A stretch of DNA of 64,000 nt. It comes from Cerasicoccus frondis (lineage in GTDB: Bacteria; Verrucomicrobiota; Verrucomicrobiia; Opitutales; Cerasicoccaceae). A program made the translations under genes and the position numbers. Shown here piece after piece: positions 25,770 to 33,691 of this stretch. The notes beneath the pieces were generated by a model. That model worked only from the letters and a program-made list of their open reading frames with translations, was not told where the DNA came from and did not search any database. Location of the stretch: the NCBI GenBank assembly GCA_031296915.1, contig JAVDPC010000005.1, positions 124,001 to 188,000 on the forward strand, read 5' to 3'. How positions within the stretch are numbered: position 1 is the stretch's first letter; the number at the start of each line of letters is the position of its first letter.

Positions 25770-26416
25770 ACCCGGAAACCCTCCACCGTCTGCAATCGCT
25801 TCGCGTGCAAAACGATCAACGACGTGCCGACATGGACGCCGCTCGCCCTCTCTTCGAGGGCTTGCGGCAACGCCATGAGAACGGGACCGCCCCCCGCGCC
25901 GTGTCAGCCTATCAGCTTTTCCAAACGCCGCCGAGTATAGCCGCAATGATGGTTGATGCTTTACGCTTCATACCTTTTGCAGGTCAGCCCCCGCGCATTC
26001 TTGAGCCCTCCGCTGGGCTAGCTCGATTGATCGACGCAGCAAGGGCTCGCTTTCCATCCGCTGAAATTACAGCGATTGAAGAAGCGCCACAGCTAGCCGC
26101 CGAACTGTTCCAACAGGAACGCAAGGGCGTCACTCTTCTACAGCGTGACTTCCTCACTCAGTCACCAAACGAACTCGGGTTGTTTGATATAGTGCTCATG
26201 AATCCGCCCTTTCACATGCGGGCAGACATTCGGCACATCAACCACGCTCTGCAATTTCTGTCTCCAAGCGGAATGCTGGCTGCAATATGCATGAACACCA
26301 AGCACCGTCGCGAAGCCTTTGAGGGTATCGCTACGACTTGGCAACCACTGCCAGCGTGCAGCTTCAAAGCCGAAGGAACCAATGTGGAAACAGTATTTTT
26401 AACCCTAACCAAATAA
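25766..26416 (+). CDS. DNA methyltransferase, probably N6-adenine type, 216 aa
   Basis: Motif I ILEPSAGLARL (78-88) binds S-adenosylmethionine, ITAIEEAP (101-108) provides the acidic residue that binds ribose, and motif IV is NPPF (146-149), typical of amino-methyltransferases. There is no obvious target recognition domain, so specificity may depend on the N-terminal 60 residues or on the coupled DUF3560 protein. No restriction endonuclease is nearby, so it is an orphan, possibly for anti-restriction or regulation. Confidence 0.85.
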   Translation: MNPETLHRLQSLRVQNDQRRADMDAARPLFEGLRQRHENGTAPRAVSAYQLFQTPPSIAAMMVDALRFIPFAGQPPRILEPSAGLARLIDAARARFPSAEITAIEEAPQLAAELFQQERKGVTLLQRDFLTQSPNELGLFDIVLMNPPFHMRADIRHINHALQFLSPSGMLAAICMNTKHRREAFEGIATTWQPLPACSFKAEGTNVETVFLTLTK

Positions 26417-26437
26417 ACCAGAAATCAACAACACATC

Positions 26438-26608
26438 ATGTCTAAGAAGAAAAACACCAAGACCAACCGGGCACCCGGAAAAACACAAATCAGCATTAGC
26501 TTGCCACAAGACCTTGTGAAGAAAATCGACAAGCTAGCCGCGACCGAAAACCGCAACCGGAGCAATTTCATTGCGACGGCTCTAGACCGCATCACGTCCG
26601 AATCCTGA
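26438..26608 (+). CDS. Ribbon-helix-helix (CopG-like) DNA-binding protein, 56 aa
   Basis: MSKKKNTKTNRAPGK forms a basic arm. TQISISLPQDLVKKIDKLA is the classic ribbon-helix pattern, and NRNRSNFIATALDRI is the second helix. Such proteins dimerise to bind operators. No toxin gene follows, so it is more likely an autoregulator of the plus-strand block than an antitoxin. Strong hairpins lie immediately downstream. Confidence 0.75.
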   Translation: MSKKKNTKTNRAPGKTQISISLPQDLVKKIDKLAATENRNRSNFIATALDRITSES

Positions 26609-26617
26609 CGTTCTACC

Positions 26618-26665
26618 GGCGGGCTGCTTACCCGGCCCGCCCATAGAGCGCCAAGGCTCTATTTT
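26618..26665 (+). terminator. Two consecutive hairpins, the second a rho-independent terminator
   Basis: GGCGGGC (26618-26624) pairs with GCCCGCC (26635-26641). ATAGAGC (26643-26649) pairs perfectly with GCTCTAT (26656-26662) and is followed by a T-rich tail. They end the DUF3560-methyltransferase-RHH group, perhaps partially, as genes continue on the same strand. Confidence 0.7.
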
Positions 26666-26686
26666 AACCATCAAATATAGCATTAT

Positions 26687-26983
26687 ATGAAAACAGAAAT
26701 ACAACATACTCCAGGACCGTGGACCACGACATTTGGAGGAGCCAAGCAGATCGCTGTAATTCACCAAAAAGGGGGTAAGTATATCGCAAAAGTCGATGGG
26801 TTCCCACTACGAAATCTGGACGAGATTGAAACAAACGCCCGTCTGATTGCTGCTGCTCCTGAGCTACTGGAGGCTCTTGAATCGCTTCAGGATTTTGCCG
26901 CAATGAGAGTTGCTGGTGAAATGAATAATCCAATTTGGTCAAAGGTTGCTAACGCCATCGCCAAAGCGAAAGGGCAGCAATGA
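26687..26983 (+). CDS. Common phage protein of the HTPGPW...NARLIAAAPELL family, 98 aa
   Basis: The motif HTPGPW near residue 7 and NARLIAAAPELLEALE at about 51-66 define a small protein very widely found in phages. Its function is unknown. The C-terminal helix (NAIAKAKGQQ) overlaps the next gene by ATGA. Confidence 0.75.
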   Translation: MKTEIQHTPGPWTTTFGGAKQIAVIHQKGGKYIAKVDGFPLRNLDEIETNARLIAAAPELLEALESLQDFAAMRVAGEMNNPIWSKVANAIAKAKGQQ

Positions 26984-27225
26984 CCGAAACAAATAAGCCT
27001 GTCACCCGTCGCACACGTAGCTCTTACCGCTTTGGGGGATTCGTCAACAAGGTAGTAGTCACTATTGGAGAGGGAGACGTTCTGCATCTGCGCGAATCAG
27101 GCCGCAGAACGTCTTTCACTCTGCCGATTGACGCAGTGTATCGAATCGCAGTAAAACGCCACACCGACGCCAACCGACCTAAGCGCCGACGCACTAAAAC
27201 AGCCCGCCGGTCGAAGCTCTTCTAA
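26980..27225 (+). CDS. Small basic protein, 81 aa
   Basis: A very basic C terminus (RPKRRRTKTARRSKLF) follows a beta-rich part (NKVVVTIGEGDVLHLRE). Nucleic acid binding is plausible. It overlaps the 98-aa gene by four bases and lies two bases before the serine recombinase, so it may act with it or regulate it. Confidence 0.6.
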   Translation: MTETNKPVTRRTRSSYRFGGFVNKVVVTIGEGDVLHLRESGRRTSFTLPIDAVYRIAVKRHTDANRPKRRRTKTARRSKLF

Positions 27226-27227
27226 CC

Positions 27228-27902
27228 ATGCCCAAATGCACCATCTATACCCGGTTCTCGCCTCGTCGCAAAGCTGACGAGAGCGAGAGCTGCGAGACCC
27301 AAGAGGCGCTTTGCCGTAAGCATGCGGAGGCACAAGGCTGGGAAGTCTCACGAGTCATCTACGATCCCGACGCCAGTGGAGCCGACGAATACCGGCTCAA
27401 GTTATGGGAAGCGATCGAGGGCTTGGAAATTGGGGAAACCTTGCTCGTCTATAAGCGAGACCGCCTCGCACGTAACGTCTACCTATCCGAACAGATCAAC
27501 CGTGCAGTCAAAGCTAAGGACGCCAGTATCGCCGCCGTATCTGGAGACATCGAAGGCGACGGCCCCGAGCACGAAATGGTGCGCCAGATACTGGCCAGTA
27601 TTGCCGAATACGAGCGCAAGCTGATCTCCCTCCGCACACAGCACGCCATGCATCACCATCAGGCGAATGGGCGGAAGATGTCGAGCAACTGCCCCTACGG
27701 ATTTCGTGATGACCCCGAACGTCCAGGGCATATGGTTCAGGATGAGGTAGAACAAGCAGCCATCTCCGAAATTCAGCGACTACACTCGGAAAGGCTAAGC
27801 CTCAACGCCATTGCCAAGCAACTGAACGAAACACACGCCCAAGCTTCCCGCTCTGGGACATGGCGACATGCAACAGTTGGACGCATATTAAAGAGATCAT
27901 AG
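27228..27902 (+). CDS. Serine recombinase (resolvase/invertase type), 224 aa
   Basis: YTRFSPRR (7-14) holds the nucleophile Ser11 and Arg9, and KRDRLARN (76-83) is the conserved arginine-bearing motif of the catalytic domain. The C-terminal part (SSNCPYGFRDDP, then LHSERLSLNAIAKQLN and TWRHATVGRILKR) is a short recombinase/HTH DNA-binding domain. The enzyme is far shorter than large serine integrases. A tyrosine integrase already serves the prophage, so this gene may resolve dimers, invert DNA, or be a passenger element's recombinase. Confidence 0.85.
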   Translation: MPKCTIYTRFSPRRKADESESCETQEALCRKHAEAQGWEVSRVIYDPDASGADEYRLKLWEAIEGLEIGETLLVYKRDRLARNVYLSEQINRAVKAKDASIAAVSGDIEGDGPEHEMVRQILASIAEYERKLISLRTQHAMHHHQANGRKMSSNCPYGFRDDPERPGHMVQDEVEQAAISEIQRLHSERLSLNAIAKQLNETHAQASRSGTWRHATVGRILKRS

Positions 27903-27932
27903 AAAAGTAATAGCAAAAGCTAAAAATAAAAG

Positions 27933-27987
27933 ACCACTACCAGCTACACCTAAAGTTTAAAGACAAGGTATAGCTGATAGTGGTTTT
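27933..27987. terminator. Long bidirectional terminator
   Basis: ACCACTACCAGCTACACCT (27933-27951) pairs with AGGTATAGCTGATAGTGGT (27966-27984) over 19 bp with two mismatches and a 14-nt loop. A T run follows on the plus strand and CTTTTATTTTT follows on the minus strand. On the minus strand the two mismatches become G-U pairs. It separates the plus-strand recombinase gene from minus-strand genes. Confidence 0.75.
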
Positions 27988-28001
27988 CTAGTCACTAGAA
28001 A
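27985..28001. repeat. 17-bp palindrome, copy 1
   Basis: TTTCTAGTCACTAGAAA is a perfect palindrome around a central C. A near copy TTCTAGTCAGTAGAAA lies at 28781-28796, bracketing the tRNA-like sequence and the winged-helix gene. Confidence 0.5.
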
Positions 28002-28251
28002 GTCATTGACATCTAGTTGGTGAGAGAGCTATTGTAATCTAAATAAAGAAGTGGAGGTGAGGGGATTCGAACCCCTGTAGCATGGATTAGAAGGCCCGCT
28101 ACGTGTCCACACCACCCCCTCGAAAATAGTCCCCCCTCTCAAGCTCGCTTTCCACGGTTCGCTCGGTCGGGGGATTATTTGTGTCATCGCGCCTAGACCA
28201 TTAAAAGGCGCTTTCTACTCTTCTTTTCATAACTTTTAGTTGGTTGTAAAA
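28002..28251. other. Gene-free interval with a tRNA-like sequence
   Basis: No protein gene was found. The stretch contains the tRNA-like element and a short GC hairpin (GCGCCT at 28189-28194 pairing with AGGCGC at 28206-28211, then TTTC) that could act as a weak terminator. Confidence 0.5.
28052..28119 (-). tRNA. Degenerate tRNA-Arg(UCU)-like sequence, probably non-functional
   Basis: On the minus strand an acceptor stem GGGGGTG/CACCTCC (one G-T pair), a perfect T arm AGGGG-TTCGAAT-CCCCT and an anticodon-type loop CTTCTAA (anticodon UCU) are present. The D arm is about five nucleotides short, the anticodon stem pairs poorly, and no CCA is encoded. At 68 nt it looks like a decayed or chimeric tRNA, perhaps a phage tRNA remnant or an old attachment site. 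Confidence 0.4.
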
Positions 28252-28695
28252 TCATAGCCCATCGAGTTCATCTTGATGGATTCGATGGAAAATTGTCGGA
28301 GCACGCCCCTGGCCTTTACGCAACACAGAGAGCTTGCCCTCATCAACCATCCCAGCAAGTATGGTGCTGACATTGGCCCGGTTGATTCCTCCATACAACA
28401 TCTCCATGTAGTCACAAATCTCACTGGTCGAGAAATCTTGGGGCATTTCAACCACCGAGGCATCTACTTTCTCAGCTAAGGTCATGGAAGCAGCAGCTAG
28501 AGCGCGCCTCAAGTTATCCTCATCCGACTTATCTTCATCAATGATGATTTCAAAATCGATCCCCTCTACTTCTCCGAGCAATTCCATGACATCGCGAACA
28601 GAAGCAAGGGATCCTTTAAGCTTCTGCAGTTCGGCTTCTTTTTGTTTTATTTGGTTTTGAAGCTTAAGAAACAAACTGTGTAATTCTGGTAGCAT
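28252..28695 (-). CDS. Coiled-coil winged-helix-like regulator, 147 aa
   Basis: The start at 28695 (MLPELHSLFLKLQNQIKQ) is chosen because a strong promoter with its -10 box at 28715-28720 would place the transcript start downstream of the longer frame's codons. Residues 5-30 form a coiled coil (KQKEAELQKLKG). Residues about 85-140 look like a winged helix (STSEICDYMEMLYGGINRA, then VDEGKLSVLRKGQGRA). It has its own promoter and terminator, like a morphon gene expressed in the lysogen. A DNA-binding role is inferred. Confidence 0.65.
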   Translation of the reverse strand: MLPELHSLFLKLQNQIKQKEAELQKLKGSLASVRDVMELLGEVEGIDFEIIIDEDKSDEDNLRRALAAASMTLAEKVDASVVEMPQDFSTSEICDYMEMLYGGINRANVSTILAGMVDEGKLSVLRKGQGRAPTIFHRIHQDELDGL

Positions 28696-28714
28696 TTCTT
28701 TAAGTATGCACCTT

Positions 28715-28742
28715 ATCATAAGAGCAATTGCCTTTTTGTCAA
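28715..28742 (-). promoter_or_regulatory. Sigma-70-like promoter of the winged-helix gene
   Basis: TTGACA (28737-28742) and TATGAT (28715-28720) are separated by 16 bp on the minus strand. The expected start of transcription lies about 12 nt before the ATG at 28695. Confidence 0.7.
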
Positions 28743-28780
28743 GAGCAAAAAACACACAAACTCACACACGAGCCAATTCG

Positions 28781-28796
28781 TTCTAGTCAGTAGAAA
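28781..28796. repeat. 16-bp near-palindrome, copy 2
   Basis: TTCTAGTCAGTAGAAA differs from the core of copy 1 (27985) by one central base. It lies upstream of the winged-helix gene's promoter. Confidence 0.5.
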
Positions 28797-28809
28797 AAGA
28801 GCCAGGCGC

Positions 28810-29211
28810 TTATGCATCTGGCTCGCCATAGGTCACTAGCAGCTCCACCCTCGGACATCGTCGGTCGATCTCAAAAATAGGCGGCAAAGTCTTTAGGTGA
28901 TCCGAGTCATCATCGACCAGCAGGCCAGCATCTACAATTCCGTCGTAGGCAGGCTTGAGCATAGCAAGGTGATTCACATCATCCCGGCGGCGCTTCTGCT
29001 TATGGTAGAAAGTTGCCTTCACGGTCGCCAGCTCCCAACCACCTTCAATCTCCAGGGCCGCAGTGGCTTCTTTCGCTTGGCGCCGATACTTCTTAACAGC
29101 AGCGGCTTTCTTCATTCGGCCACCCCGCGAGCCCGGCGGATTATTTGGTGACAGGCAAGCAGGTGGCAGTGGGAGGACGATGGTTGCGGTCTCTAGGGTG
29201 TTTTTTTTCAT
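28810..29211 (-). CDS. rusA: RusA-type Holliday junction resolvase, 133 aa
   Basis: The motif KRRRDDVNHL (about 73-82) with DGIVDAGLLVDDDSDHL (90-106) carries the conserved acidic residues of the RusA fold that bind the catalytic metal; the N terminus has LPLPPACLSPNN. The start at 29211 (MKKNTLETATIVL) is preferred; upstream ATGs at 29244 and 29259 would include the operator-like sequence. RusA cuts four-way junctions made in phage recombination or before packaging. Confidence 0.8.
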   Translation of the reverse strand: MKKNTLETATIVLPLPPACLSPNNPPGSRGGRMKKAAAVKKYRRQAKEATAALEIEGGWELATVKATFYHKQKRRRDDVNHLAMLKPAYDGIVDAGLLVDDDSDHLKTLPPIFEIDRRCPRVELLVTYGEPDA

Positions 29212-29213
29212 CT

Positions 29214-29236
29214 GAAATTTATTGTCGATAAATGGT
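29214..29236 (-). promoter_or_regulatory. Weak operator-like motif, copy F
   Basis: On the minus strand the sequence shares ATCGACAAT with copy A and has a similar AT-rich flank, but only about 14 of 23 positions match. It lies between rusA and the divergent zinc-ribbon gene. Confidence 0.3.
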
Positions 29237-29495
29237 TTGCTCATCCCATAGTGTCCCATCCGTGAAAGAGATTATTCAGCAATGCGACTTATGTGAGGCA
29301 GATTATGTACATGGTCCTCATCGTTATATGGGTAAGAAAGCAGACCTATACGGAATTATGGTCTGCCGCACCTGCTGGGATAGCAATGCTGACGGATGGC
29401 ATCCGATGCATGAGGAGAAACTGTTAGCAGCACTTGAAAGAAACGGTCTCCCTATTCCCGCGCGAAATGAGAAGGGATGGTTGCCACGAGATTGA
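29232..29495 (+). CDS. Small zinc-ribbon protein, 87 aa
   Basis: CDLCEADYVHG (residues 18-28) and VCRTCWDSNADGW (44-56) form a CxxC...CxxC pair that can bind one zinc. The rest is polar. It is divergent from rusA and convergent with the primase gene, so it is transcribed alone. The real start may be further in (GTG at about 29265). Function unknown. Confidence 0.6.
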   Translation: MVCSSHSVPSVKEIIQQCDLCEADYVHGPHRYMGKKADLYGIMVCRTCWDSNADGWHPMHEEKLLAALERNGLPIPARNEKGWLPRD

Positions 29496-29505
29496 TTGAA
29501 GATTT

Positions 29506-31773
29506 TCATATTAGCTGAATCTCCGTCTTGCTGTTCCACTGAGCCTTGCCCGCTGATACGAGCATTCCCATGAGCTGCTTGCAGTGCTTCGCATCCACTG
29601 GCATCCCAAACTTGCGCGGGAATCCATTCTGTTGAAGCTTTCGGGATGTCACCTTGCCGCCGTAGCTCTCGACTGCCTGAAGGATGTCGTTAATCATATC
29701 ATCCTTGGTCTGAGTCTTAGCGAATCCGAACACGCGAAGCTGTTCCCGCAGTGACCAACGCGCCCAAGCCACCCCGGCTTGCATCGACTCCAGCGGGATT
29801 TCACTGGGCATTTGCTTGCCCGAAAAGTTCGCCGACAGACCGCAGTGAATCAGAGCTAGGCGAGCCGCCGCCGTCGTGGACTTCGACATGAAGGCGCGAG
29901 GAGTATCCTTGGCGCTCTCCATCTCTTCACCGTTTTCATTCACGTAGGCAATGAACGCCTGCTTGGCGTTACCCTTCAACTCGATCACGTTGGGCGAGTA
30001 GATTCCCGTATTAGTATCGAGCTGGGCAAAGGGACGAGACTTGAGCCATTGCACCGTATCCCTCCAAACCAGCTTTGATTCCTCACTCACCTCATCCTCG
30101 CTCCAATAGCTGCGTCTGGTCGGCGGACAGGCGACAAGGGTGCGCGGGACAAAGCCGGAATCGAATTGCTCAGGAGTTAGCAGGCGCGCCATAACCTTTG
30201 GCTGAATGCCCCCCAACACGGATACAAGGGCGTTGTGAATAATCGTGGGTTGATCCTGAGTCTTGCGATCCACCCGATAAGTGCCACCACCCCAAAACTC
30301 CAGCCATGCCGCCTCATCTCCCCCGCCTTTCTTATATTGGTTGAAGCTTCCCAACCAACCGGCCAGTTCGTCACGAAACGAGAACAACCCTCGCTTGCTC
30401 TCTTGTAGACGTTGAACCACAGCCTCCATCGTCGCGTCACGCACGACCATCGGATTTTGCGGGTTGAGCATCGGCTTATCGATGTCACCCAAGGGAACGG
30501 CCTCCTCCAGTGGCGCTAGCAGTTCACGCAAAGGCGCTGACTTGTTGGAACCGGACGGAGCCACAAGCCCCACCCAAATGCAAGGACGCTCGATCCACCC
30601 CTTCTTAAGTTGAATGGCCCAAGCGTTACCCATCGCGCCACCAGCGACACATAGAAGCGGCAAACCAATGGCCGACACATCCACCACCATGCTCTTTGCC
30701 AACTCGACTGCATACTGGTGAATCGGGTCAGGTAACAGCTCAATCGGAAACGGCTGATATTCAAAATTGAATTCCCCCTCTTCAGAAGTAGGCGCTACGG
30801 ACTCGTCTTGAATAGTGTAAGCAGCCTGCAACAGATTCTCCGCACTCTGACGGCCAAGAGCTGCGAGGGCCGCATCGCCGTCTCGTAAGTCATACTCATC
30901 AAGTAACCATCCACGAGGTTTCAGACAGCCCGTTTCCCGCGCCTGAATAACCTTTCGCTCAAAATCGCGAACATCCTTGGGGTCGCTTCGGTCCCACGCC
31001 GGTACACAACGTGGATTATATTCCCCCCAGAGCAACGTAAGCGCAGTCCCATCATCCAACTCAAAGCCAATAACGAGCGATCTCGCTGCCCAGAGCAGTT
31101 TATCATGTCCTCCTTGCCCCTGAACTGCGGGCTCGCACTCTTGAAGGTAAAGGCGGGCGCGATCCTTGATCTTATCGCCCGATGGTGTGAAATCCGAGCG
31201 CTTGGGCTTAGGAGGCTGTTCCCAGGGCGCAATGCGCTTGGGTTTGGGGGCAATGATGTCCAGCAGCTTTACGGGAGCCTCAGCCAATGGCGTATTCTCC
31301 CCGTAAGGCCAACGATAAGCTTGCTTGGTGTCTGGGTGGATCGATGGCGCCATGACGATGTAGCCGCCATCCGCACGAATGTCCAACTTGGGACGAAAGC
31401 CAATCCGGTTCCCGACCTTGCGCCCTTCTGGGTATTTGAAGAGTAGATGGCGCCCGCCGGTCCCGGTAGTTTGCTCCAGCGTTTCTGGCAGTGGGCCGAT
31501 TTCGGATTCCAGCGCAGTTAAGGAACGCGAACCCTGTTCACCATCAACATCGAGCACAAAGAACCCCGATACCTTGCCGCATGCCAGTCCAATGTTTGCT
31601 TGCGGCTCATTGTTCCACCAACGCCGAATAACCATCGTATCCGTGGTGGCGTCCAGGCACCCGTTGCCCCCTTTTGCTTTGGGAATGAGCGGCTCCTTTC
31701 CCCCCGGAGTAAGGGGAAACACCGGCCAGTTGCGGTCTGAATAGTTAAGGGCATGATCTAAGAAGGTGGACAT
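29506..31773 (-). CDS. Primase-polymerase/DUF3987 replication protein, 755 aa
   Basis: The N-terminal 180 residues are a Prim-Pol domain: GKEPLIPKAKGG (25-36), the catalytic DVD (75-77) in FFVLDVDGEQGS, and GGRHLLFKYP (107-116). A linker to about 330 is followed by a DUF3987-like helicase-related domain with a degenerate P-loop VAPSGSNKSAP and FSFRDELAGWLGSF. It likely primes phage DNA synthesis. The start overlaps the helicase stop by TAATG, indicating joint translation with the DEAH helicase. Confidence 0.85.
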   Translation of the reverse strand: MSTFLDHALNYSDRNWPVFPLTPGGKEPLIPKAKGGNGCLDATTDTMVIRRWWNNEPQANIGLACGKVSGFFVLDVDGEQGSRSLTALESEIGPLPETLEQTTGTGGRHLLFKYPEGRKVGNRIGFRPKLDIRADGGYIVMAPSIHPDTKQAYRWPYGENTPLAEAPVKLLDIIAPKPKRIAPWEQPPKPKRSDFTPSGDKIKDRARLYLQECEPAVQGQGGHDKLLWAARSLVIGFELDDGTALTLLWGEYNPRCVPAWDRSDPKDVRDFERKVIQARETGCLKPRGWLLDEYDLRDGDAALAALGRQSAENLLQAAYTIQDESVAPTSEEGEFNFEYQPFPIELLPDPIHQYAVELAKSMVVDVSAIGLPLLCVAGGAMGNAWAIQLKKGWIERPCIWVGLVAPSGSNKSAPLRELLAPLEEAVPLGDIDKPMLNPQNPMVVRDATMEAVVQRLQESKRGLFSFRDELAGWLGSFNQYKKGGGDEAAWLEFWGGGTYRVDRKTQDQPTIIHNALVSVLGGIQPKVMARLLTPEQFDSGFVPRTLVACPPTRRSYWSEDEVSEESKLVWRDTVQWLKSRPFAQLDTNTGIYSPNVIELKGNAKQAFIAYVNENGEEMESAKDTPRAFMSKSTTAAARLALIHCGLSANFSGKQMPSEIPLESMQAGVAWARWSLREQLRVFGFAKTQTKDDMINDILQAVESYGGKVTSRKLQQNGFPRKFGMPVDAKHCKQLMGMLVSAGKAQWNSKTEIQLI

Positions 31774-33440
31774 TAATGGTAAACGGTTTCGGTCTTAGCT
31801 GTTGCTAGTTCGCAATCGGTAATTTCGGTATGCTTTCCGCGACGGATAATCGTGATTGTCTTAGTTACGCCATGGATGCGCTGAGCCAGGAATAGATCGC
31901 TCAGGGCATCATCAACACAGGTGCTTGCGGCTTCTTCACGGCCAAAACGAACCGTCCACCATGCGCGGGCTTTCTGCCCAGCGAAGCCGTCATGATCGAG
32001 GCAAACCCATTCCTTAAAGGTGGACAGACCACATCGGTATTGCACGCGAATCGAGTCCGGCTTACCTTCCTTGCGATGGCGATGCACGGACACGCTATCG
32101 ACAGTCAACGTCTCTGGTTCACTTCCCAGAATCGCACGTCGCGAAGCCTCAGCCTCATGCATACGCTTTTCACGCTCCTCGGCTTCCATCCGTTCAATCT
32201 CTTGTGGTGGAATTTCCCAACCACAGTTGGGGCAGACTCGGGCATGGCGTGAGAACACATCGCCACATCCGCCACAGGTGGCCAGCTTGACCTCTCCTGC
32301 ATCGATACAGTCAATCGGGCCGTGCTCGTCAATGCAGTGCGCATAATCGAGAACAAGGCAATCAGTCTTCGATGGATGCAGGCGCAGGCCACGGCCCACC
32401 ATTTGAACATACAGCCCCTTGGACAATGTCGGGCGAAGCAATACCACACAATCAACGCGTTTGGCGTTAAAGCCCTCCGTGTAAACATTGACATTACAGA
32501 TGGCGCGGTAGCGACCCTGTTTAAATTCTTCGGCAATGCGGTCTCGTTGAGCCTGGGGCGTCTTGCCGGTCACACAAGGTGCGTCGATTCCATACTTTCT
32601 CAACTCGGCGGATACCTGCTTACAATGTTCCACATCCACGCAAAAGAAAACGATGCTTTGGCGGTTCTCGCGAATAATGTGCTCCATCGCAGATTGCACC
32701 GCCTTACAAACGACTCCATCGGCTTCGACCGCTTCCGCCAAACTTTTGACGATGTAGTCACCGCCAGAATTCCGCCGGACTTTATCCAACTCTGGCTGCA
32801 CATCGCCAACTTTGGATCGCAAAGGACAAAGGAAGCCATCGCGAATCAGATCACCAACGTTCGCCTCGTAGCAAATTTCATTTAGGATATGATCCTTGTG
32901 GCAAATAGGACCGCAGCCCATGCGGTAAGGTGTGGCAGTAAAGCCAACTACACGAAGATGTGGAGAGAGCTTTTTGCACCCCTCAATGAACTGACGATAC
33001 TTACCCTCACCAGCGGCAGGGATGCGGTGCGCCTCATCGATCACCAGGCAATCAAACGGCGGAAACTCCCCCCACTTATCAAAGATGGAATCAATGCTAG
33101 CATAAGTGATCGAGCAATCTACATCCCGGCGCCGAAGCCCTGCGGAATACTGACCGATGTCTCCCTCTGGCCATACGCCCATAAGCTCCTCAGCATTCTG
33201 TTGAACAAGCTCTTTACGGTGTGCGAGGATGCAGCAGCGAAACGGCGCGTATTGCGCTTTCCATCTTTGTATCGCCCACGCCATTATAATCGACTTCCCC
33301 CCGCCCGTTGGAATTACCACACAAGGATTACTAACCTTAGTGCGCAAGTGGTCGTCTAAGGAGTCCAGGGACTCACCCTGATAGGGGCGAGGCTGTATCG
33401 GCCCAGCTTCGACCGGGGGAGGTTGAAACAGGTAGCTCAT
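31773..33440 (-). CDS. DEAH-box superfamily 2 helicase with zinc ribbon, 555 aa
   Basis: Walker A PTGGGKS (44-50), DEAH (135-138), FTATP (about 168-172) and a C-terminal helicase motif QMVGRGLR are all present. A four-Cys zinc ribbon (CGGCGDVFSRHARVCPNCG) follows at about 390-410. The type is the phage replicative SF2 helicase of the UvsW/DEAD family. It unwinds DNA ahead of the primase or remodels recombination intermediates. It overlaps the upstream 83-aa gene by ATGA. Confidence 0.9.
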   Translation of the reverse strand: MSYLFQPPPVEAGPIQPRPYQGESLDSLDDHLRTKVSNPCVVIPTGGGKSIIMAWAIQRWKAQYAPFRCCILAHRKELVQQNAEELMGVWPEGDIGQYSAGLRRRDVDCSITYASIDSIFDKWGEFPPFDCLVIDEAHRIPAAGEGKYRQFIEGCKKLSPHLRVVGFTATPYRMGCGPICHKDHILNEICYEANVGDLIRDGFLCPLRSKVGDVQPELDKVRRNSGGDYIVKSLAEAVEADGVVCKAVQSAMEHIIRENRQSIVFFCVDVEHCKQVSAELRKYGIDAPCVTGKTPQAQRDRIAEEFKQGRYRAICNVNVYTEGFNAKRVDCVVLLRPTLSKGLYVQMVGRGLRLHPSKTDCLVLDYAHCIDEHGPIDCIDAGEVKLATCGGCGDVFSRHARVCPNCGWEIPPQEIERMEAEEREKRMHEAEASRRAILGSEPETLTVDSVSVHRHRKEGKPDSIRVQYRCGLSTFKEWVCLDHDGFAGQKARAWWTVRFGREEAASTCVDDALSDLFLAQRIHGVTKTITIIRRGKHTEITDCELATAKTETVYH

Positions 33441-33688
33441 TGCTTGGATTCAATATAGGCGGGTTCTGGCACATCATCTGAAGGCAACGCAGGTTCACTA
33501 ATCCTCGACCACCACCCGCGCCAAACTTCATGTGACGGAGGGCGTGCTTGAGGATCATAATGGATACATACCCATAGGTGATTTTCGTTTCCCATGATGA
33601 GCAGCAGACCGGGCGCATCATCTTTGTTGCCGTTCCACCACCAGTAGTAACCGGGTTCTGTGGGTGTCTCTTGGGTGTAACAGTTCAT
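33437..33688 (-). CDS. Small phage protein, PTEPGYYWWW family, 83 aa
   Basis: The N terminus TPTEPGYYWWWNGN and the WVCIHYDPQARPP stretch resemble small phage proteins found in replication operons, with no known function. It is acidic and aromatic, with no membrane helix. Coupled by ATGA to the helicase. Confidence 0.65.
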   Translation of the reverse strand: MNCYTQETPTEPGYYWWWNGNKDDAPGLLLIMGNENHLWVCIHYDPQARPPSHEVWRGWWSRISEPALPSDDVPEPAYIESKQ

Positions 33689-33691
33689 AAA

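Noticed and set aside
26438..27225. Toxin-antitoxin pair led by the RHH protein
   Set aside because: No toxin-like partner is adjacent, and two terminator hairpins separate it from the next gene.
28052..28220. Possible tmRNA (ssrA)
   Set aside because: The 3' T arm and acceptor resemble tmRNA, but the 5' partner lies only 68 nt away and there is no tag reading frame.
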